A stretch of 64,000 nt of DNA. It comes from Methylobacterium radiotolerans JCM 2831 (lineage in GTDB: Bacteria > Pseudomonadota > Alphaproteobacteria > Rhizobiales > Beijerinckiaceae). Both the position numbers and the translations under genes were made by a program. The stretch spans positions 620,001-684,000 of the forward strand of contig NC_010505.1 in assembly GCF_000019725.1 (NCBI RefSeq), given 5' to 3'. Below the pieces are notes generated by a model that ran no database searches, was not told where the DNA came from, and worked only from the letters and a program-made list of their open reading frames with translations. Positions 27,088 to 38,980 of the stretch are shown in pieces (position 1 is the stretch's first letter; each line of letters begins with the position of its first letter).

Positions 27088-27978
27088 TCAGAGGGCTTCC
27101 GCGCCCGAGATGATCTCGATGAGTTCCTTGGTGATCATGGCCTGACGGGTCCGGTTGTAGACCAGCGTCTGCTTTTTGATCATCTCGCCCGCGTTGCGGG
27201 TGGCCGAGTCCATGGCGCTCATGCGGGCGCCCTGCTCGGAGGCGGCGTTCTCCAGGAGCGCCCGGTAGATCTGCACCGTCAGGTTCTTCGGCAGCAGGGT
27301 CTCCAGGATCGCCTCCTCGGACGGCTCGAATTCCAGGGCGGCGTTGCCGGCAGCCGCCTTCGCGGTCGTGTCGGCAGCGGGCAGCTCCGCCGGGATCAGG
27401 CGCTGGGCGGTCGGGATCTGCGAGATCACCGAGCGGAACTCGGAGTAGAACAGGGTCGCGACGTCGAACTCGCCGGCCTCGAAGCGCGTCAGGATCTTGT
27501 CGGCGATGCTGGCGGCGAACTCGTAATCCACCGGCCGGTTGCCGCGGATATCCATGCTCTCGACGATCTGGTCGCGGTACTGGCGGCGCAGCGCGTCGAG
27601 GCCCTTCTTGCCCACCGTCATGATCTTGACGGTCTTGCCCTCGGCGGCGAGCTTCTGAGCGTATTCGCGCACCGCGAGGCGGACGATCGACGAGTTGAAC
27701 GCGCCGGCGAGGCCGCGGTCACCGGTGCAGACCACCAGCAGGTGCGTCTGCTCCGAGCCGGTGCCGGAGAGAAGCTTCGGGGCGCCGACGCCGCCGACGA
27801 GGTTGCCGGCGAGGTTGCCGAGCACCGCGGACATCTTCTCGGCGTAGGGACGGCCGGCCTCGGCGGCCATCTGCGCCCGGCGCAGCTTGGCGGCGGCGAC
27901 CATCTGCATGGCCTTGGTGATCTTCTGCGTCGCCTTCACCGAGGTGATGCGGTTGCGCAGGTCCTTCAAACTCGCCAT
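27088..27978 (-). CDS. atpG: F0F1 ATP synthase gamma subunit
   Basis: A 296-residue rotor subunit. The N-terminal helix [36 protein letters not shown] and C-terminal helix [47 protein letters not shown] form the coiled-coil shaft. The Rossmann-like middle includes [15 protein letters not shown]. Located 42 bases upstream of atpD. Confidence 0.97.
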   Translation of the reverse strand: MASLKDLRNRITSVKATQKITKAMQMVAAAKLRRAQMAAEAGRPYAEKMSAVLGNLAGNLVGGVGAPKLLSGTGSEQTHLLVVCTGDRGLAGAFNSSIVRLAVREYAQKLAAEGKTVKIMTVGKKGLDALRRQYRDQIVESMDIRGNRPVDYEFAASIADKILTRFEAGEFDVATLFYSEFRSVISQIPTAQRLIPAELPAADTTAKAAAGNAALEFEPSEEAILETLLPKNLTVQIYRALLENAASEQGARMSAMDSATRNAGEMIKKQTLVYNRTRQAMITKELIEIISGAEAL

Positions 27979-28009
27979 CGGGTGAGGTCCAGGTCCGTTC
28001 TATGGGCCT

Positions 28010-28032
28010 CTCCTTCCCTCGGCGGGAAGGAG
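28010..28032. repeat. GC-rich palindrome 1 in the atpA-atpG spacer
   Basis: CTCCTTCCC (28010-28018) pairs with GGGAAGGAG (28024-28032) around a TCGGC loop. It shares the CCTTCCC/GGGAAGG core with the palindrome between atpD and atpC. Confidence 0.55.
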
Positions 28033-28086
28033 CCGGAAGTGCGGGCGGTGCAGCGGGGACCGGGATCCCCCCGCACCACCCGAGAT

Positions 28087-28104
28087 CCCTCCCCGCGGGG
28101 AGGG
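28087..28104. repeat. GC-rich palindrome 2 in the atpA-atpG spacer
   Basis: CCCTCCCCGCGGGGAGGG is an 18-base perfect palindrome immediately after the atpA stop. Between it and palindrome 1, GGTGC...GCACC can form a third stem, so the whole 28004-28105 spacer can fold into three hairpins. Confidence 0.55.
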
Positions 28105-28112
28105 GCCTCACA

Positions 28113-29699
<1,587 letters not shown>

Positions 29700-30272
29700 T
29701 TATCGCGCGGCCCGCATCGCGAGGCGGATACCGTTGAGCTTGGTCTTGAGAGAGGCGTCGACCATGCGCGAGCCCATCTTCACGACGAGGCCGCCGATCA
29801 GGCTCGGGTCGACCACGAGGTCGACGTCGACGTCGGCCTTGGCGATGTCGCGCAGCGACGCCTTGATCTCCTCGATCACCGCGTCGGACGGCCTCTCGGC
29901 CACGCGCACCTGGGCCCGGACGATGCCCTTCGAGTCCTGGACCAGGGCCCGGAACGCGTCGATCATGTCGGGGAGCGCGAAGAGCCGGCGGTTCGAGGCC
30001 GCGAGGCGGATGAAGTTTCCGGCCAGGCCGCCGATCCCGGCCTTGTCGAGCACGGCGCCGATCGCGGCCTCCTGCTCCTCGGCGCTGAAGACCGGGCTGC
30101 GGACGAGGCGGCGGAGATCCGCGCTCTCCTTCAGCAGCCCATCGAATTGATTGAGGGACTCGGCGACCGCGTCGACCTGGCGCTCGTCGCGCGCGAGTTC
30201 GAACAGGGCGGAAGCGTACCGGCCCGCCACGCCTGCGACCAGGGGACCAGCCTCGGAACCGTTCTGCGCCAC
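29700..30272 (-). CDS. atpH: F0F1 ATP synthase delta subunit
   Basis: A 190-residue protein from the GTG at 30272; the frame extends upstream but with non-coding-like Arg-rich sequence. It shows the OSCP/delta pattern: VAGRYASALFELARDERQVDAVAESLNQFDGLL, the NFIRLAASNRRLFALPDMIDAF middle, and IDPSLIGGLVVKMGSRMVDASLKTKLNGIRLAM at the end. It links F1 to the peripheral stalk. First gene of atpHAGDC; the F0 genes are elsewhere. Confidence 0.96.
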   Translation of the reverse strand: MAQNGSEAGPLVAGVAGRYASALFELARDERQVDAVAESLNQFDGLLKESADLRRLVRSPVFSAEEQEAAIGAVLDKAGIGGLAGNFIRLAASNRRLFALPDMIDAFRALVQDSKGIVRAQVRVAERPSDAVIEEIKASLRDIAKADVDVDLVVDPSLIGGLVVKMGSRMVDASLKTKLNGIRLAMRAAR

Positions 30273-30488
30273 CCGTCGCTCTCTTCTCTGGTTGCCCGCC
30301 CGCTCCGCGCGCTCCGGCTGGAGCGCGGTGCGAGACCGTTCGGGACGTGGGATCGCGCCGACAGCGGACAGGTCGAGAACTGTCCTCGTGGCGCGGCGAC
30401 CGCCTAGCATGCCAGCATGGCCGCGCGCAACACGGCAGGCGCGCGTCGCTGCGCGTCAGGACGGCGGAAGTGTGACGCGGGGAACGCG

Positions 30489-31187
30489 TCAGCAGGCGAG
30501 CCGGTCGCAGCGCCGCACGCTCGCGATCATCTTGGCCATGGCGCCGGCGCCCGGATGGCCGAGGATGCCGCTGTTGCCGAGGACGTAGGACGGCGTCGCG
30601 TAGAGGCCGAGATCCGCGGCCATCCGCATCTGGCTCTTGAGCGCCGCGCGCACCTCCTCGCTGTCGGCGATCGCCTCCACTTCTGCCTGCGGGATCCCGA
30701 GCGCGGCCGCGGCCGTGAGCGCGCCCGGCCCGTCGATGCGGCCGGGCTTGCCCAGCAGCGTCTGGTAGAAGCGCCACGCCGCCTCGGAGCCGAGCTTGCG
30801 CTGCACCGCCAGCATCACCTTGGCGGCCTGCGCCGATTGCGGCGACAGGATCGGGTTGTGGACAAGACCGATCCGCAATTCCGGGTCGCTGTCGTGCAGG
30901 GCGACCACGTCGGCGGCCGCCTTCCGGCAGTACGGGCAGTTGAAGTCGAAGAACTCGTAGAGCGTGGTGCCGGCATCCCGCGGCCCGACATAGGTCACGC
31001 CGCGCAGGCCCGGGATCTGCCCGGTGATCTCGCCCGGCAGGATCGAGTTCGCCACCGCGCGCCCGTCGTCACCGGTGACCGCGACCCGCTGGCCGTAGGA
31101 TTGCGCGGAGGCGCCGGTCAGGCCGGCCCCGAGGGCGGCGGCCGCGGCGAGGAGGAGGCGTCGCGAGACAGGCTTCGAAACAGGCAT
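30489..31187 (-). CDS. Exported DsbA-family thiol-disulfide oxidoreductase
   Basis: A 232-residue protein. A basic, hydrophobic leader (KPVSRRLLLAAAAALGAGLTGASA) suggests export, with an RR pair. The thioredoxin-fold active site is FDFNCPYCRKA (Cys84, Cys87), and the cis-proline loop is YATPSYVLGN. The layout resembles DsbA/BcfH-type proteins that introduce or isomerise disulfides in the periplasm. The C-terminal CDRLAC adds a second Cys pair. Transcribed toward atpH, with about 216 bases between. Confidence 0.88.
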   Translation of the reverse strand: MPVSKPVSRRLLLAAAAALGAGLTGASAQSYGQRVAVTGDDGRAVANSILPGEITGQIPGLRGVTYVGPRDAGTTLYEFFDFNCPYCRKAAADVVALHDSDPELRIGLVHNPILSPQSAQAAKVMLAVQRKLGSEAAWRFYQTLLGKPGRIDGPGALTAAAALGIPQAEVEAIADSEEVRAALKSQMRMAADLGLYATPSYVLGNSGILGHPGAGAMAKMIASVRRCDRLAC

Positions 31188-31314
31188 GGACTCGTCCGGG
31201 GCGTGGCTGTCCCGCTCCGGCCGCGCCGAAGCGGAGCCGGACCAGAACCAGGGGGTCGAGTCGGTTTGATGGCCGAGCGGCGTGAACGTCGCCCTACCGC
31301 GTGGCCGGCGCGGC

Positions 31315-31941
31315 CTAGCGCAGCCCCTTCGGCCGGTCGCCGGTCGCCCAGGCCAGGGCCTGCTCCAGCCGGTCGTTGCCCCAGAACAGCTCGCCGTCGT
31401 CGGCCAGGAAGGTCGGCGCTCCGTAGATCCCGCGGGAGCGCGCCTCCTCGACGCTGACCCGGAGCTTGGTCTTGTTGGCCTCGGCGGCGGCGGCCCGCAC
31501 GGTCTGCGTGCCGTCGAGCCCGAGCGAATCGAGGATCTCCGCCACGGCCGCCGGCTCCGCGATCGAGCGGCCCTCGGCGAAGCTCGCGGTGAAGACCGCC
31601 TTCGAGAACGGCACCAGCCACGCCTGGTCCTGGCCGAGGATCGCGACCCGCACCGCGCTGAGGCTGTTCTGCGGGAACTGGGCGGGGCGCGTCACCGGCG
31701 GCAGGCCGAGGCGGGCGGCCTCGCGCTCGACGTCGCGCCACATGTTCTTGCCCTTGGCCGCGTAGAGGTTGAACGGCGAGGTGGTCCAGCCCTGCGCGGC
31801 GAAGAGCGGCCCGACCAGGAAGGGGCGCCACCGGATCGCCACGTCCGCCTCGGCGGCGGCGGCCTCGACGCGCATGGCCGCGAGGTAGGAGTAGGTGGAG
31901 GCGAATTCGTACCAGAACTCCAGAATTGGCTGGCGCGCCAT
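31315..31941 (-). CDS. DsbA-fold 2-hydroxychromene-2-carboxylate isomerase-like protein
   Basis: A 208-residue protein from the ATG at 31941. It has the kappa-class GST/HCCA isomerase pattern: LEFWYEFASTYSYLAAMRVE with Ser/Thr in place of the active-site cysteines, WRPFLVGPLFAAQG, FPQNSLSAVRVA, and the cis-Pro region YGAPTFLADDGELFWGNDRLE. Members isomerise chromene carboxylates with glutathione in naphthalene breakdown, but many homologues have unknown substrates. No aromatic-degradation genes are adjacent. Cytoplasmic. Confidence 0.87.
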   Translation of the reverse strand: MARQPILEFWYEFASTYSYLAAMRVEAAAAEADVAIRWRPFLVGPLFAAQGWTTSPFNLYAAKGKNMWRDVEREAARLGLPPVTRPAQFPQNSLSAVRVAILGQDQAWLVPFSKAVFTASFAEGRSIAEPAAVAEILDSLGLDGTQTVRAAAAEANKTKLRVSVEEARSRGIYGAPTFLADDGELFWGNDRLEQALAWATGDRPKGLR

Positions 31942-32142
31942 AGACTTCGCTTCTCCGATGCACTCTCGCGGCGATGACGACTGGCAACGCCCGCGCCGTT
32001 TCTGACACAGCCGCAAGGCCGCCGTGAGGCGAAACGCGGCCGATCCTCCGGCATTTGGCCTACGCGCGAGATGGCGCGCCGGTTGCAGGCCGGTGACACC
32101 CGCGATAAGCCGCAGACGCCCCGTCCCAGTTCCGGAAGCCGC

Positions 32143-33381
32143 ATGTCCGTCCCCGCGAAGAGCCCCGTGAAGAAGGTCGTGCTGGCCTATTCCGGCGGCC
32201 TCGACACATCGATCATCCTGAAGTGGCTGCAGACCACCTACGGCTGCGAGGTCGTGACCTTCACGGCCGATCTCGGCCAGGGCGAGGAGCTGGAGCCCGC
32301 CCGCCGCAAGGCGGAGCTGCTCGGCATCAAGCCCGAGAACATCTACATCGAGGACCTGCGCGAGGAATTCGTCCGCGACTACGTCTTCCCGATGTTCCGG
32401 GCGAACGCCGTCTACGAGGGCGTCTACCTGCTCGGCACCTCGATCGCCCGGCCGCTGATCGCCAAGAAGCAGATCGAGATCGCCGAGAAGGTCGGCGCCG
32501 ACGCGGTCTGCCACGGCGCCACCGGCAAGGGGAACGACCAGGTCCGGTTCGAGCTCGGCTACTACGCGCTCAAGCCGGACGTCACGGTGATCGCGCCCTG
32601 GCGCGAGTGGGACCTGCGCTCCCGCGAGCAGCTCATCGCCTTCGCCGAGCAGCACCAGATCCCGATCGCCAAGGACAAGCGCGGCGAGAGCCCGTTCTCG
32701 GTGGACGCCAACCTCCTGCACGCCTCCTCCGAGGGCAAGGTGCTGGAGGATCCGGCCGTCGAGGTGCCGGACTACGTCTACTCGCGCACGCTCTCGCCCG
32801 AGGAGGCGCCCGACCAGCCGACGATCATCACGATCGGGTTCGAGCGCGGCGACGCCGTCTCGATCGACGGCGAGAACCTGTCGCCCGCGAGCCTGCTGGC
32901 CAAGCTCAACGAGCTCGGCCGCGCCAACGGCATCGGCCGGCTCGACCTCGTGGAGAACCGCTTCGTCGGCATGAAGAGCCGCGGCATGTACGAGACGCCC
33001 GGCGGCACGATCCTGCTGCCGGCGCACCGCGCCATCGAGTCGATCACGCTGGACCGGGGCGCCGCGCACCTCAAGGACCAGCTCATGCCGCAATATGCCG
33101 AGCTGATCTACAACGGCTTCTGGTTCTCGCCGGAGCGCGAGATGATCCAGGCCCTGATCGACAAGAGCCAGGAGAAGGTCACCGGCACGGTGCGGCTGAA
33201 GCTCTACAAGGGCGGCGTCCACGTCGTCGGCCGCGAGAGCCCGCACTCGCTCTACGACCAGGACCTCGTGACCTTCGAGGAGGGCGCGGTCGCCTACGAT
33301 CACCGCGACGCGGCCGGGTTCATCAAGCTCAACGCCCTGCGGCTGCGCACGCTGGCCCAGCGGAAGAAGCGCGAGGGCTGA
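32143..33381 (+). CDS. argG: Argininosuccinate synthase
   Basis: A 412-residue protein of normal family length. The N-type ATP pyrophosphatase motif [13 protein letters not shown] is at the start, followed by [29 protein letters not shown] and [15 protein letters not shown]. It joins citrulline and aspartate using ATP in arginine synthesis. The ATG at 32143 fits the family N-terminus; the frame upstream lacks homology. An argininosuccinate-lyase-like gene at 56020 is an exported, divergent paralogue and not its obvious partner. Confidence 0.98.
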   Translation: MSVPAKSPVKKVVLAYSGGLDTSIILKWLQTTYGCEVVTFTADLGQGEELEPARRKAELLGIKPENIYIEDLREEFVRDYVFPMFRANAVYEGVYLLGTSIARPLIAKKQIEIAEKVGADAVCHGATGKGNDQVRFELGYYALKPDVTVIAPWREWDLRSREQLIAFAEQHQIPIAKDKRGESPFSVDANLLHASSEGKVLEDPAVEVPDYVYSRTLSPEEAPDQPTIITIGFERGDAVSIDGENLSPASLLAKLNELGRANGIGRLDLVENRFVGMKSRGMYETPGGTILLPAHRAIESITLDRGAAHLKDQLMPQYAELIYNGFWFSPEREMIQALIDKSQEKVTGTVRLKLYKGGVHVVGRESPHSLYDQDLVTFEEGAVAYDHRDAAGFIKLNALRLRTLAQRKKREG

Positions 33382-33384
33382 GCC

Positions 33385-33423
33385 CGCTTCCGGTCGCCGC
33401 CGCGCGGGCGGCGACCGGAAGCG
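33385..33423. terminator. Long hairpin between convergent argG and the downstream gene
   Basis: A perfect 17-bp inverted repeat (33385-33401 with 33407-33423, loop GCGCG) begins 3 bases after the argG stop and ends 4 bases before the stop of the convergent gene. No T run follows on either strand, but the very stable stem and location suggest a bidirectional terminator. Confidence 0.65.
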
Positions 33424-33427
33424 GCTG

Positions 33428-34072
33428 TCAGGCGGGCAGCCAGCGCTCGGCCGCCCGACGGAAGTCACCGGGTCCGAGATCGGCGTAGCGCAGGAAGATC
33501 TGCAGCGCGGGCTGCAGCTCGCGGTGGAGGCGCACGAGCCGCGTCTCCGCGTCCTCGTCGTCGTTCGCGGCCGCGCCCGGCACGCCGGCGAGATGGCGCT
33601 TCATCGCGTCCGTGTAGGCGCCGTCCGCGCCGTAGGGCCGCTCCGGATCGACGCGCGGCACCCCCTGCTCGGCATTCCACCCGATATGCAGCCGCGGGAT
33701 CAGGGCGAGGTGCTCGGGCGTCACCGCGAAGGTGATGACGTCCGGTGTCTCGCCGGTCGCCGCGTCGCGGAAGACGTCGCCGACCGCGCTCGGGTCGAGC
33801 TTCGCCAGGCCGTTGTGGTACTGGTACCGGCCCGGCTTCAAGTGCGCGTTCTGGACGAAGACCGCGAGGCCGTCCTCCAGCGCCCGGTGCTCCTCCTCGG
33901 CGCCCTCGTCGTCGCCGGTAACGTTGGCGATGTCGCCGTCGCGATCCAGGCTGCCGTAGGGCGCCGCGGGGTGGATGGTCGGTGCGCCCGGCGCGGCGCC
34001 GCCCCAGGCGACGACCATCCGGCGGATCAGGGCGATGCGCTCCAGGCTCAGGTCGTAAACGGCATCGCTCAT
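33428..34072 (-). CDS. Unknown protein with internal duplication
   Basis: A 214-residue, acidic, cytoplasmic protein that I cannot assign. Residues 10-84 and 119-206 look like two copies of one unit: ALIRRMVVAWGGA.PGAPTIHPAAPYG parallels ALIPRLHIGWNAEQGVPRVDPERPYG. Each copy ends in a charged segment and a helix (LEDGLAVFVQNAHLKPGRYQY parallels LQPALQIFLRYADLGPGDFRR). The shared pattern R-P-Y-G with a final LxPGxF/Y suggests a small alpha-beta fold. It stands alone, convergent to argG. Confidence 0.78.
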   Translation of the reverse strand: MSDAVYDLSLERIALIRRMVVAWGGAAPGAPTIHPAAPYGSLDRDGDIANVTGDDEGAEEEHRALEDGLAVFVQNAHLKPGRYQYHNGLAKLDPSAVGDVFRDAATGETPDVITFAVTPEHLALIPRLHIGWNAEQGVPRVDPERPYGADGAYTDAMKRHLAGVPGAAANDDEDAETRLVRLHRELQPALQIFLRYADLGPGDFRRAAERWLPA

Positions 34073-34134
34073 CGTGGGTCGGTCCCGGGTCTCACGCTTG
34101 GAAGGCCCGTCTTACAGAGGCGCACCGCCCCCTG

Positions 34135-34872
34135 CTACCGCCGCAGGCAGCCCGTCAGCCCGTCGATCTGCCCCATCATGGCCTGGATCCGCGCGGCCCG
34201 TCGGCGCACGCCGGGAGAGGGCCGGCCGGCGCTGCGGGTGATCGGGTTCGGCAGGACGGCGGCGAGGAGGGCGGCCTCGTTGCGGGTCAACCGGCTCGCG
34301 TCCTTGCCGAACCAGTGCCGGCTCGCGGCCTGCGCACCGTAGATCCCGTCGCCCCACTCGGCGACGTTGAGGTAGATCTCCATCATGCGGCGCTTGCCCC
34401 AGAGCGTGTCGAGCGCCAGCGCCAGCGGGATCTCGATGGCCTTGCGGATGTAGGAGCGGCCGGGCCACAGGAAGACGTTCTTGACCGTCTGCATGGCGAT
34501 CGTGGAGGCGCCGCGGCTCGGCGAGTCCTCGTCCTCGACCACGTCGCGGATCGCGCCGAAATCGACGCCGTGATCCAGGCAGAAGCGCTGATCCTCCGAG
34601 GCGATCACGGCCTGGGGCAGGGCCGGCGCGATGGCGGAGAGCGGGACCGGATCGCGGCTCACCGGCTGAAGCGTCAACCACCGTCCCAGCATCAGGGTCG
34701 ACGGCGGCATCACCGCGCTATAGACGAGCGCCAACGTCAGCGCGAGGACGAACCCGACGGCGGGGAGCAGCAGCAGCGCTCCCACGGCCTGGCGGACGCG
34801 GCGGGAACGGCGCGGGCGCGCGAGCGGAAGGTCGCGACCTGCCGTCTCCCGCCTGCGTCGAGCCCCGTCCAC
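34135..34872 (-). CDS. mtgA: Monofunctional peptidoglycan transglycosylase MtgA
   Basis: A 245-residue protein if the GTG at 34872 is the start; a longer frame to 34968 would overlap the divergent ispA. A basic N-terminus precedes one membrane helix (VGALLLLPAVGFVLALTLALVYSAV). The glycosyltransferase 51 domain has the catalytic Glu in AVIASEDQRFCLDHGVDF and the motifs RGASTIAMQTVKNVFLW and MMEIYLNVAEWGDGIYG. It polymerises lipid II into glycan strands without a transpeptidase domain. Confidence 0.93.
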   Translation of the reverse strand: MDGARRRRETAGRDLPLARPRRSRRVRQAVGALLLLPAVGFVLALTLALVYSAVMPPSTLMLGRWLTLQPVSRDPVPLSAIAPALPQAVIASEDQRFCLDHGVDFGAIRDVVEDEDSPSRGASTIAMQTVKNVFLWPGRSYIRKAIEIPLALALDTLWGKRRMMEIYLNVAEWGDGIYGAQAASRHWFGKDASRLTRNEAALLAAVLPNPITRSAGRPSPGVRRRAARIQAMMGQIDGLTGCLRR

Positions 34873-34940
34873 CGTGAGTCCGTCCCCGCCCAACTGACAC
34901 CCGATTGGTTTCCGCAAGGCCAGGACCGGACGTAAGCCCG

Positions 34941-35912
34941 ATGACCCCGACCCCCTCAACGCAGGCACCGACCGGTTCGGTCAAGGCAGTCACGCCGGCC
35001 GCCGATTTTACCCACAGGTTGACGGAGGTCGCCGGCACCGTCGAGACCTTCCTGGTCGAGCGCCTCGGCCCCGCGGTCGGACCCGGCGAGATCGCCCGGC
35101 CGCCGCGCCTGATGGAGGCGATGCGCCACGCGGTGCTCGGCGGCGGCAAGCGCCTCCGGCCGTTCCTGGCCATCGAGACCGCCCGGATGCTCGGCGGCTC
35201 CGAGGCCGCCGCGCTGGCGGCCGGCGCCGGCGTCGAGCTGGTCCATTGCTACAGCCTCGTCCACGACGACCTGCCGGCGATGGACGACGACGACATGCGC
35301 CGCGGCAAGCCCACGGTCCACAAGGCCTACGACGAGGCCACCGCCATCCTGGTCGGTGACGCCCTGCAGACGCTGGCCTTCGAGATCGTCGCCGACCCGG
35401 CCTGGCAGCCGGACGCGCGCGTCCGCGCCGATCTCGTGCTCGGCCTCGCCCGCGCCTCGGGCCTGGGCGGCATGGTCGGCGGCCAGCTCCTCGACCTCAC
35501 CGCCGAGGGCCGGTTCGGCGCGGCCAACATGGACGTGGACGACACCCTGCGGATGCAGGCGATGAAGACCGGGGCGATCCTGGCCTTCTCGGTCGAGGCC
35601 GGGGCGATCGTCGGCGGCGCCGACAAGGACCAGCGGGCCGCCCTCCTGCGCTACGGCCTCGCCCTGGGGCAGGCCTTCCAGATCGCCGACGACATCCTCG
35701 ACCGGGAAGCTTCGCCCGAGGCCATGGGCAAGGCCACCGGCAAGGACAAGGATGCCGGCAAGGCGACGCTCGTCGACCGTCTCGGCATCGACGGCGCCCG
35801 CGCCGAGTGCGACCGCCTCGTCGGCGTCTGCGAGGACGCAGTGTCGTCCTGGGGGGAGGGCGCCCGCGTCCTGCGCGACGCCGCCCGCTTCACGGTCGCC
35901 CGCAAGACCTGA
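34941..35912 (+). CDS. ispA: Farnesyl (polyprenyl) diphosphate synthase
   Basis: A 323-residue class I isoprenyl diphosphate synthase. First Asp-rich motif is LVHDDLPAMDDDDMRRG and the second is QIADDILD. GGGKRLRPFLAIE and GGMVGGQLLDL are further family blocks. It condenses IPP with allylic diphosphates to farnesyl diphosphate, the precursor of quinones, hopanoids and the undecaprenyl carrier. The residue at the fifth position before the first Asp motif (Tyr in CYSLVHDD) is typical of farnesyl synthases. Divergent from mtgA. Confidence 0.93.
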   Translation: MTPTPSTQAPTGSVKAVTPAADFTHRLTEVAGTVETFLVERLGPAVGPGEIARPPRLMEAMRHAVLGGGKRLRPFLAIETARMLGGSEAAALAAGAGVELVHCYSLVHDDLPAMDDDDMRRGKPTVHKAYDEATAILVGDALQTLAFEIVADPAWQPDARVRADLVLGLARASGLGGMVGGQLLDLTAEGRFGAANMDVDDTLRMQAMKTGAILAFSVEAGAIVGGADKDQRAALLRYGLALGQAFQIADDILDREASPEAMGKATGKDKDAGKATLVDRLGIDGARAECDRLVGVCEDAVSSWGEGARVLRDAARFTVARKT

Positions 35913-36114
35913 TCGCGCCGGGCGGGGAAACCCGCCGGCCGCCTCGGGCGGCCGGGCCGGGCCCGACCACCGCGAGCACCGCGCCACGTCCGCGGTCGGC
36001 GCGCCACGGGCGGTCGCGACACCGCCGGATCGACGCGCTCCGCGGGGCGGACCCGCGCCGTCCCGATCGGGGCGATCCGAACCGGACGCGGGGCCGCGCA
36101 GCGCGCGGCGCCCG

Positions 36115-37347
36115 TCAGAGCCGGTTGTTCTTGTTGTGGACGTCGAGGCACACGGCGGCGAGCAGGACGACGCCCTTGATCACCTGCTGCCAGTCGACGC
36201 CGATCCCCAGGATCGACATGCCGTTGTTCATGATGCCGATGATGAAGGCGCCGATCACGACACCCGAGACCTTGCCGATGCCGCCCGCCGCCGAGGCGCC
36301 GCCGATGAAGCAGGCGGCGATCACGTCGAGCTCCATGCCGACGCCGGCCTTGGAATTCGCGGTGTTGAGCCGCGCGACGAAGATCATGCCGGCGAGACCC
36401 GCCAGCGCGCCCATGTTGGCGAAGGTCAGGAAGGTCAGCCTCTCGGTCTTGATGCCAGAGAGGCGCGCGGCCTTGATGTTCCCGCCCAGCGCGTAGATCC
36501 GGCGCCCGATCGTCGTCCGCGTCGTCACGAAGCCGTAGAGCGTCACCAGCGCCAGCAGCACGAGGAGCACGTTGGGCAGGCCCCGGTAGGCGCTCATCTG
36601 CCAGGCGAAGGCCAGGATCAGGATGGCGGTCACGCCGTTGCGGCCGATGAACGCCGCCACGGAGTCCGCCGGGCTCCCGTTCCGCAGCCGCGCCTGCCGC
36701 CTTCGCCAGCCGAGCCCGATCAGCGTCGCGACCAGCGCGAGGGCGATCAGGACGGAGGTCCAGGGTCCGGCGACATTGACGAGGAAGCCCTTGGCGAGGA
36801 GCTGGAACACCTCCGGGAACGGCCCGACGGAGGTGCCCTGGAGCAGCACCTGCGTCAGGCCGCGGAACACCATCATGCCGGCCAGGGTGACGATGAAGCT
36901 CGGGATGGCGAGGTAGGCCACGAAGTAGCCCTGCAGACCGCCGATCACCGCGCCCACCGCGAGGCACAGGAGGGCGGCCGAGAACGGGTCGACGTGGAAG
37001 CGGACCATCAGCAGGGCGGCGAGCGCCCCCACGAAACCGACCACCGAGCCGACCGACAGGTCGATATGCCCGGCCACGATGACCAGCAGCATCCCGAGCG
37101 CCATCACCACGACGTAGCTGTTCTGGAGAATCAGGTTGGTCAGGTTCAGCGGCTGGAACAGGACGCCGCCCGTCGCGACCTCGAAGAACAGCGTGATCAC
37201 CGCCAGTGCGACGACGAGCCCGTAGGCGCGCAGCTGCGCCACCGGCAGGCGGCCGCGCCGGGCCCGGACCTCCCCCGTCGCGGCCGCGGCGGCCGGGATG
37301 ATGTCGCTGCCGGGCCTCATGGATTTGCTCGCTGTGATGTCGGTCAT
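36115..37347 (-). CDS. mmsB: Multiple-monosaccharide ABC transporter permease
   Basis: A 410-residue inner-membrane protein of the ribose/xylose permease (BPD_transp_2) family with about ten hydrophobic segments. Diagnostic stretches are [23 protein letters not shown] and [32 protein letters not shown] long N-terminal cytoplasmic tail precedes the first helix. The ATG overlaps the stop of the ATPase gene (ATGA), so translation is coupled. Confidence 0.93.
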   Translation of the reverse strand: MTDITASKSMRPGSDIIPAAAAATGEVRARRGRLPVAQLRAYGLVVALAVITLFFEVATGGVLFQPLNLTNLILQNSYVVVMALGMLLVIVAGHIDLSVGSVVGFVGALAALLMVRFHVDPFSAALLCLAVGAVIGGLQGYFVAYLAIPSFIVTLAGMMVFRGLTQVLLQGTSVGPFPEVFQLLAKGFLVNVAGPWTSVLIALALVATLIGLGWRRRQARLRNGSPADSVAAFIGRNGVTAILILAFAWQMSAYRGLPNVLLVLLALVTLYGFVTTRTTIGRRIYALGGNIKAARLSGIKTERLTFLTFANMGALAGLAGMIFVARLNTANSKAGVGMELDVIAACFIGGASAAGGIGKVSGVVIGAFIIGIMNNGMSILGIGVDWQQVIKGVVLLAAVCLDVHNKNNRL

Positions 37348-38879
37348 CCGTTCAGGCCCCTGGAGCGCATGATCGCGCGCATGATCGCTTCCTGGCTGGC
37401 CTCGCCGCGATCGAACGCGCCCACGAACCGCCCCTCGTTCATCACGTAGATGCGGTCGCAGAGGCCGAGCAGTTCCGGCATCTCGGACGAGATCATGAGG
37501 ACGCCGCGCCCGTCCTCGGCCAGCTCGTTGATGATGCTGTAGATCTCGTACTTGGCGCCGACATCGATGCCGCGCGTCGGCTCGTCGAGGATCAGCACCT
37601 TGGGCTGCGTGAACAGCCACTTGCTCAGCACGACCTTCTGCTGATTGCCGCCCGACAGGTGCACGGTCGGCTGCGTCACCCCGAGGGAGCGGATGCGCAT
37701 CTTGGTGCGGTAGCCGGTCGCGACCCGGTGCTCGGCCGCCTCGTCGATCACCGCGGCAGTGGAGATGCCCGGCAGGTTCGCGAGGGTCGTGTTCCGGGCG
37801 ATGTCCTCGCCGAGCACCAGCCCGAGCTGCTTGCGGTCCTCGGTGACGTAGGCGAGGCCGGCCGCGATCGCCCGGTCGATCGTCGAGACGTCGACCTCGA
37901 CACCGTCGATCCGGACGGTGCCCCGGATGTCCTGCCCGTAGGACCGGCCGAAGAGGCTCATGGCGAGCTCGGTCCGACCGGAGCCCATCAGGCCCGCGAT
38001 CCCGACGATCTCGCCCCTGCGCAGGCTCAGGCCGACGTCGCGCACCACCGCCCGCTCGGCGTGGATCGGGTGATGGACCGTCCAGTCGCGCACCTCCATC
38101 AGCACCGCGCCGATCCGCGGCGTGCGGACGGGGTAGCGGTTCTCCAGCGTGCGGCCGACCATCGCCCGGATGATGCGGTCCTCGTCGATCGGGCCGCCGC
38201 GGCAGTCGAGGGTCTCGACGGTGGTGCCGTCGCGCAGGACCGTGATCCGATCGGCCACCTTGGCGATCTCGCTGAGCTTGTGGGAGATCAGGATCGATGC
38301 GATGCCCTGCGCCTTGAAGCGCAGCAGCAGCTGCAGCAGCGCCGCGCTGTCGGTCTCGCTCAACGACGCGGTCGGCTCGTCGAGGATCAGCAGCTTGACC
38401 TCCTTGGAGAGCGCCTTGGCGATCTCCACGAGCTGCTGCTTGCCGACACCGAGATGGGTGACGAGGGTGTCGGGGCTCTCGTCGAGTCCCACCGTCGCCA
38501 TCAGCGCGCGGGCGCGGGCGTGGACACGGTCCTGGTCGATGATGCCGAAGCGGGCCGGCTCATTGCCGAGGAAGATGTTCTCGGCGATCGACAGGTACGG
38601 CACCAGGGCCAATTCCTGGTGGATGATCACGATGCCGAGGCGCTCGCTGTCCGTGATGTCCCGGAAGTAGCCCGGCCGGCCCTCGTAGGTGATGTCGCCC
38701 GTGTAGGACCCGTGGGGATACACGCCGCTCAGAACCTTCATCAGCGTCGACTTGCCGGCCCCGTTCTCGCCGACCAGGGCGAGGATCTCGGCGGGCTCGA
38801 CGGTGAGATTCACGTCGTCGAGAGCCTTCACACCGGGGAAGGTCTTGGAGATTCCCCGCATTTCGAGGACGGGCTGCAT
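37344..38879 (-). CDS. mmsA: Multiple-monosaccharide ABC transporter ATPase (double domain)
   Basis: A 511-residue sugar-importer ATPase with two fused ABC domains. Domain 1 has Walker [13 protein letters not shown] and Walker [14 protein letters not shown]. Domain 2 has a degenerate Walker A ([12 protein letters not shown]), signature LSGGNQQK and [16 protein letters not shown]. This asymmetry is normal for the RbsA/XylG/MmsA class. It powers uptake with MmsB and ChvE. Start at the ATG 38879, 101 bases after chvE. Confidence 0.95.
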   Translation of the reverse strand: MQPVLEMRGISKTFPGVKALDDVNLTVEPAEILALVGENGAGKSTLMKVLSGVYPHGSYTGDITYEGRPGYFRDITDSERLGIVIIHQELALVPYLSIAENIFLGNEPARFGIIDQDRVHARARALMATVGLDESPDTLVTHLGVGKQQLVEIAKALSKEVKLLILDEPTASLSETDSAALLQLLLRFKAQGIASILISHKLSEIAKVADRITVLRDGTTVETLDCRGGPIDEDRIIRAMVGRTLENRYPVRTPRIGAVLMEVRDWTVHHPIHAERAVVRDVGLSLRRGEIVGIAGLMGSGRTELAMSLFGRSYGQDIRGTVRIDGVEVDVSTIDRAIAAGLAYVTEDRKQLGLVLGEDIARNTTLANLPGISTAAVIDEAAEHRVATGYRTKMRIRSLGVTQPTVHLSGGNQQKVVLSKWLFTQPKVLILDEPTRGIDVGAKYEIYSIINELAEDGRGVLMISSEMPELLGLCDRIYVMNEGRFVGAFDRGEASQEAIMRAIMRSRGLNG

Positions 38880-38980
38880 GCGGCGCCTACCAGCTCGGAC
38901 TGCACGTTCGGCCCCCGCGCCGGCCATCGCGGCGCGGGGATGGGATCGGGCGGAGCCGCCGGGCTCCATCCCGGCTGCGA

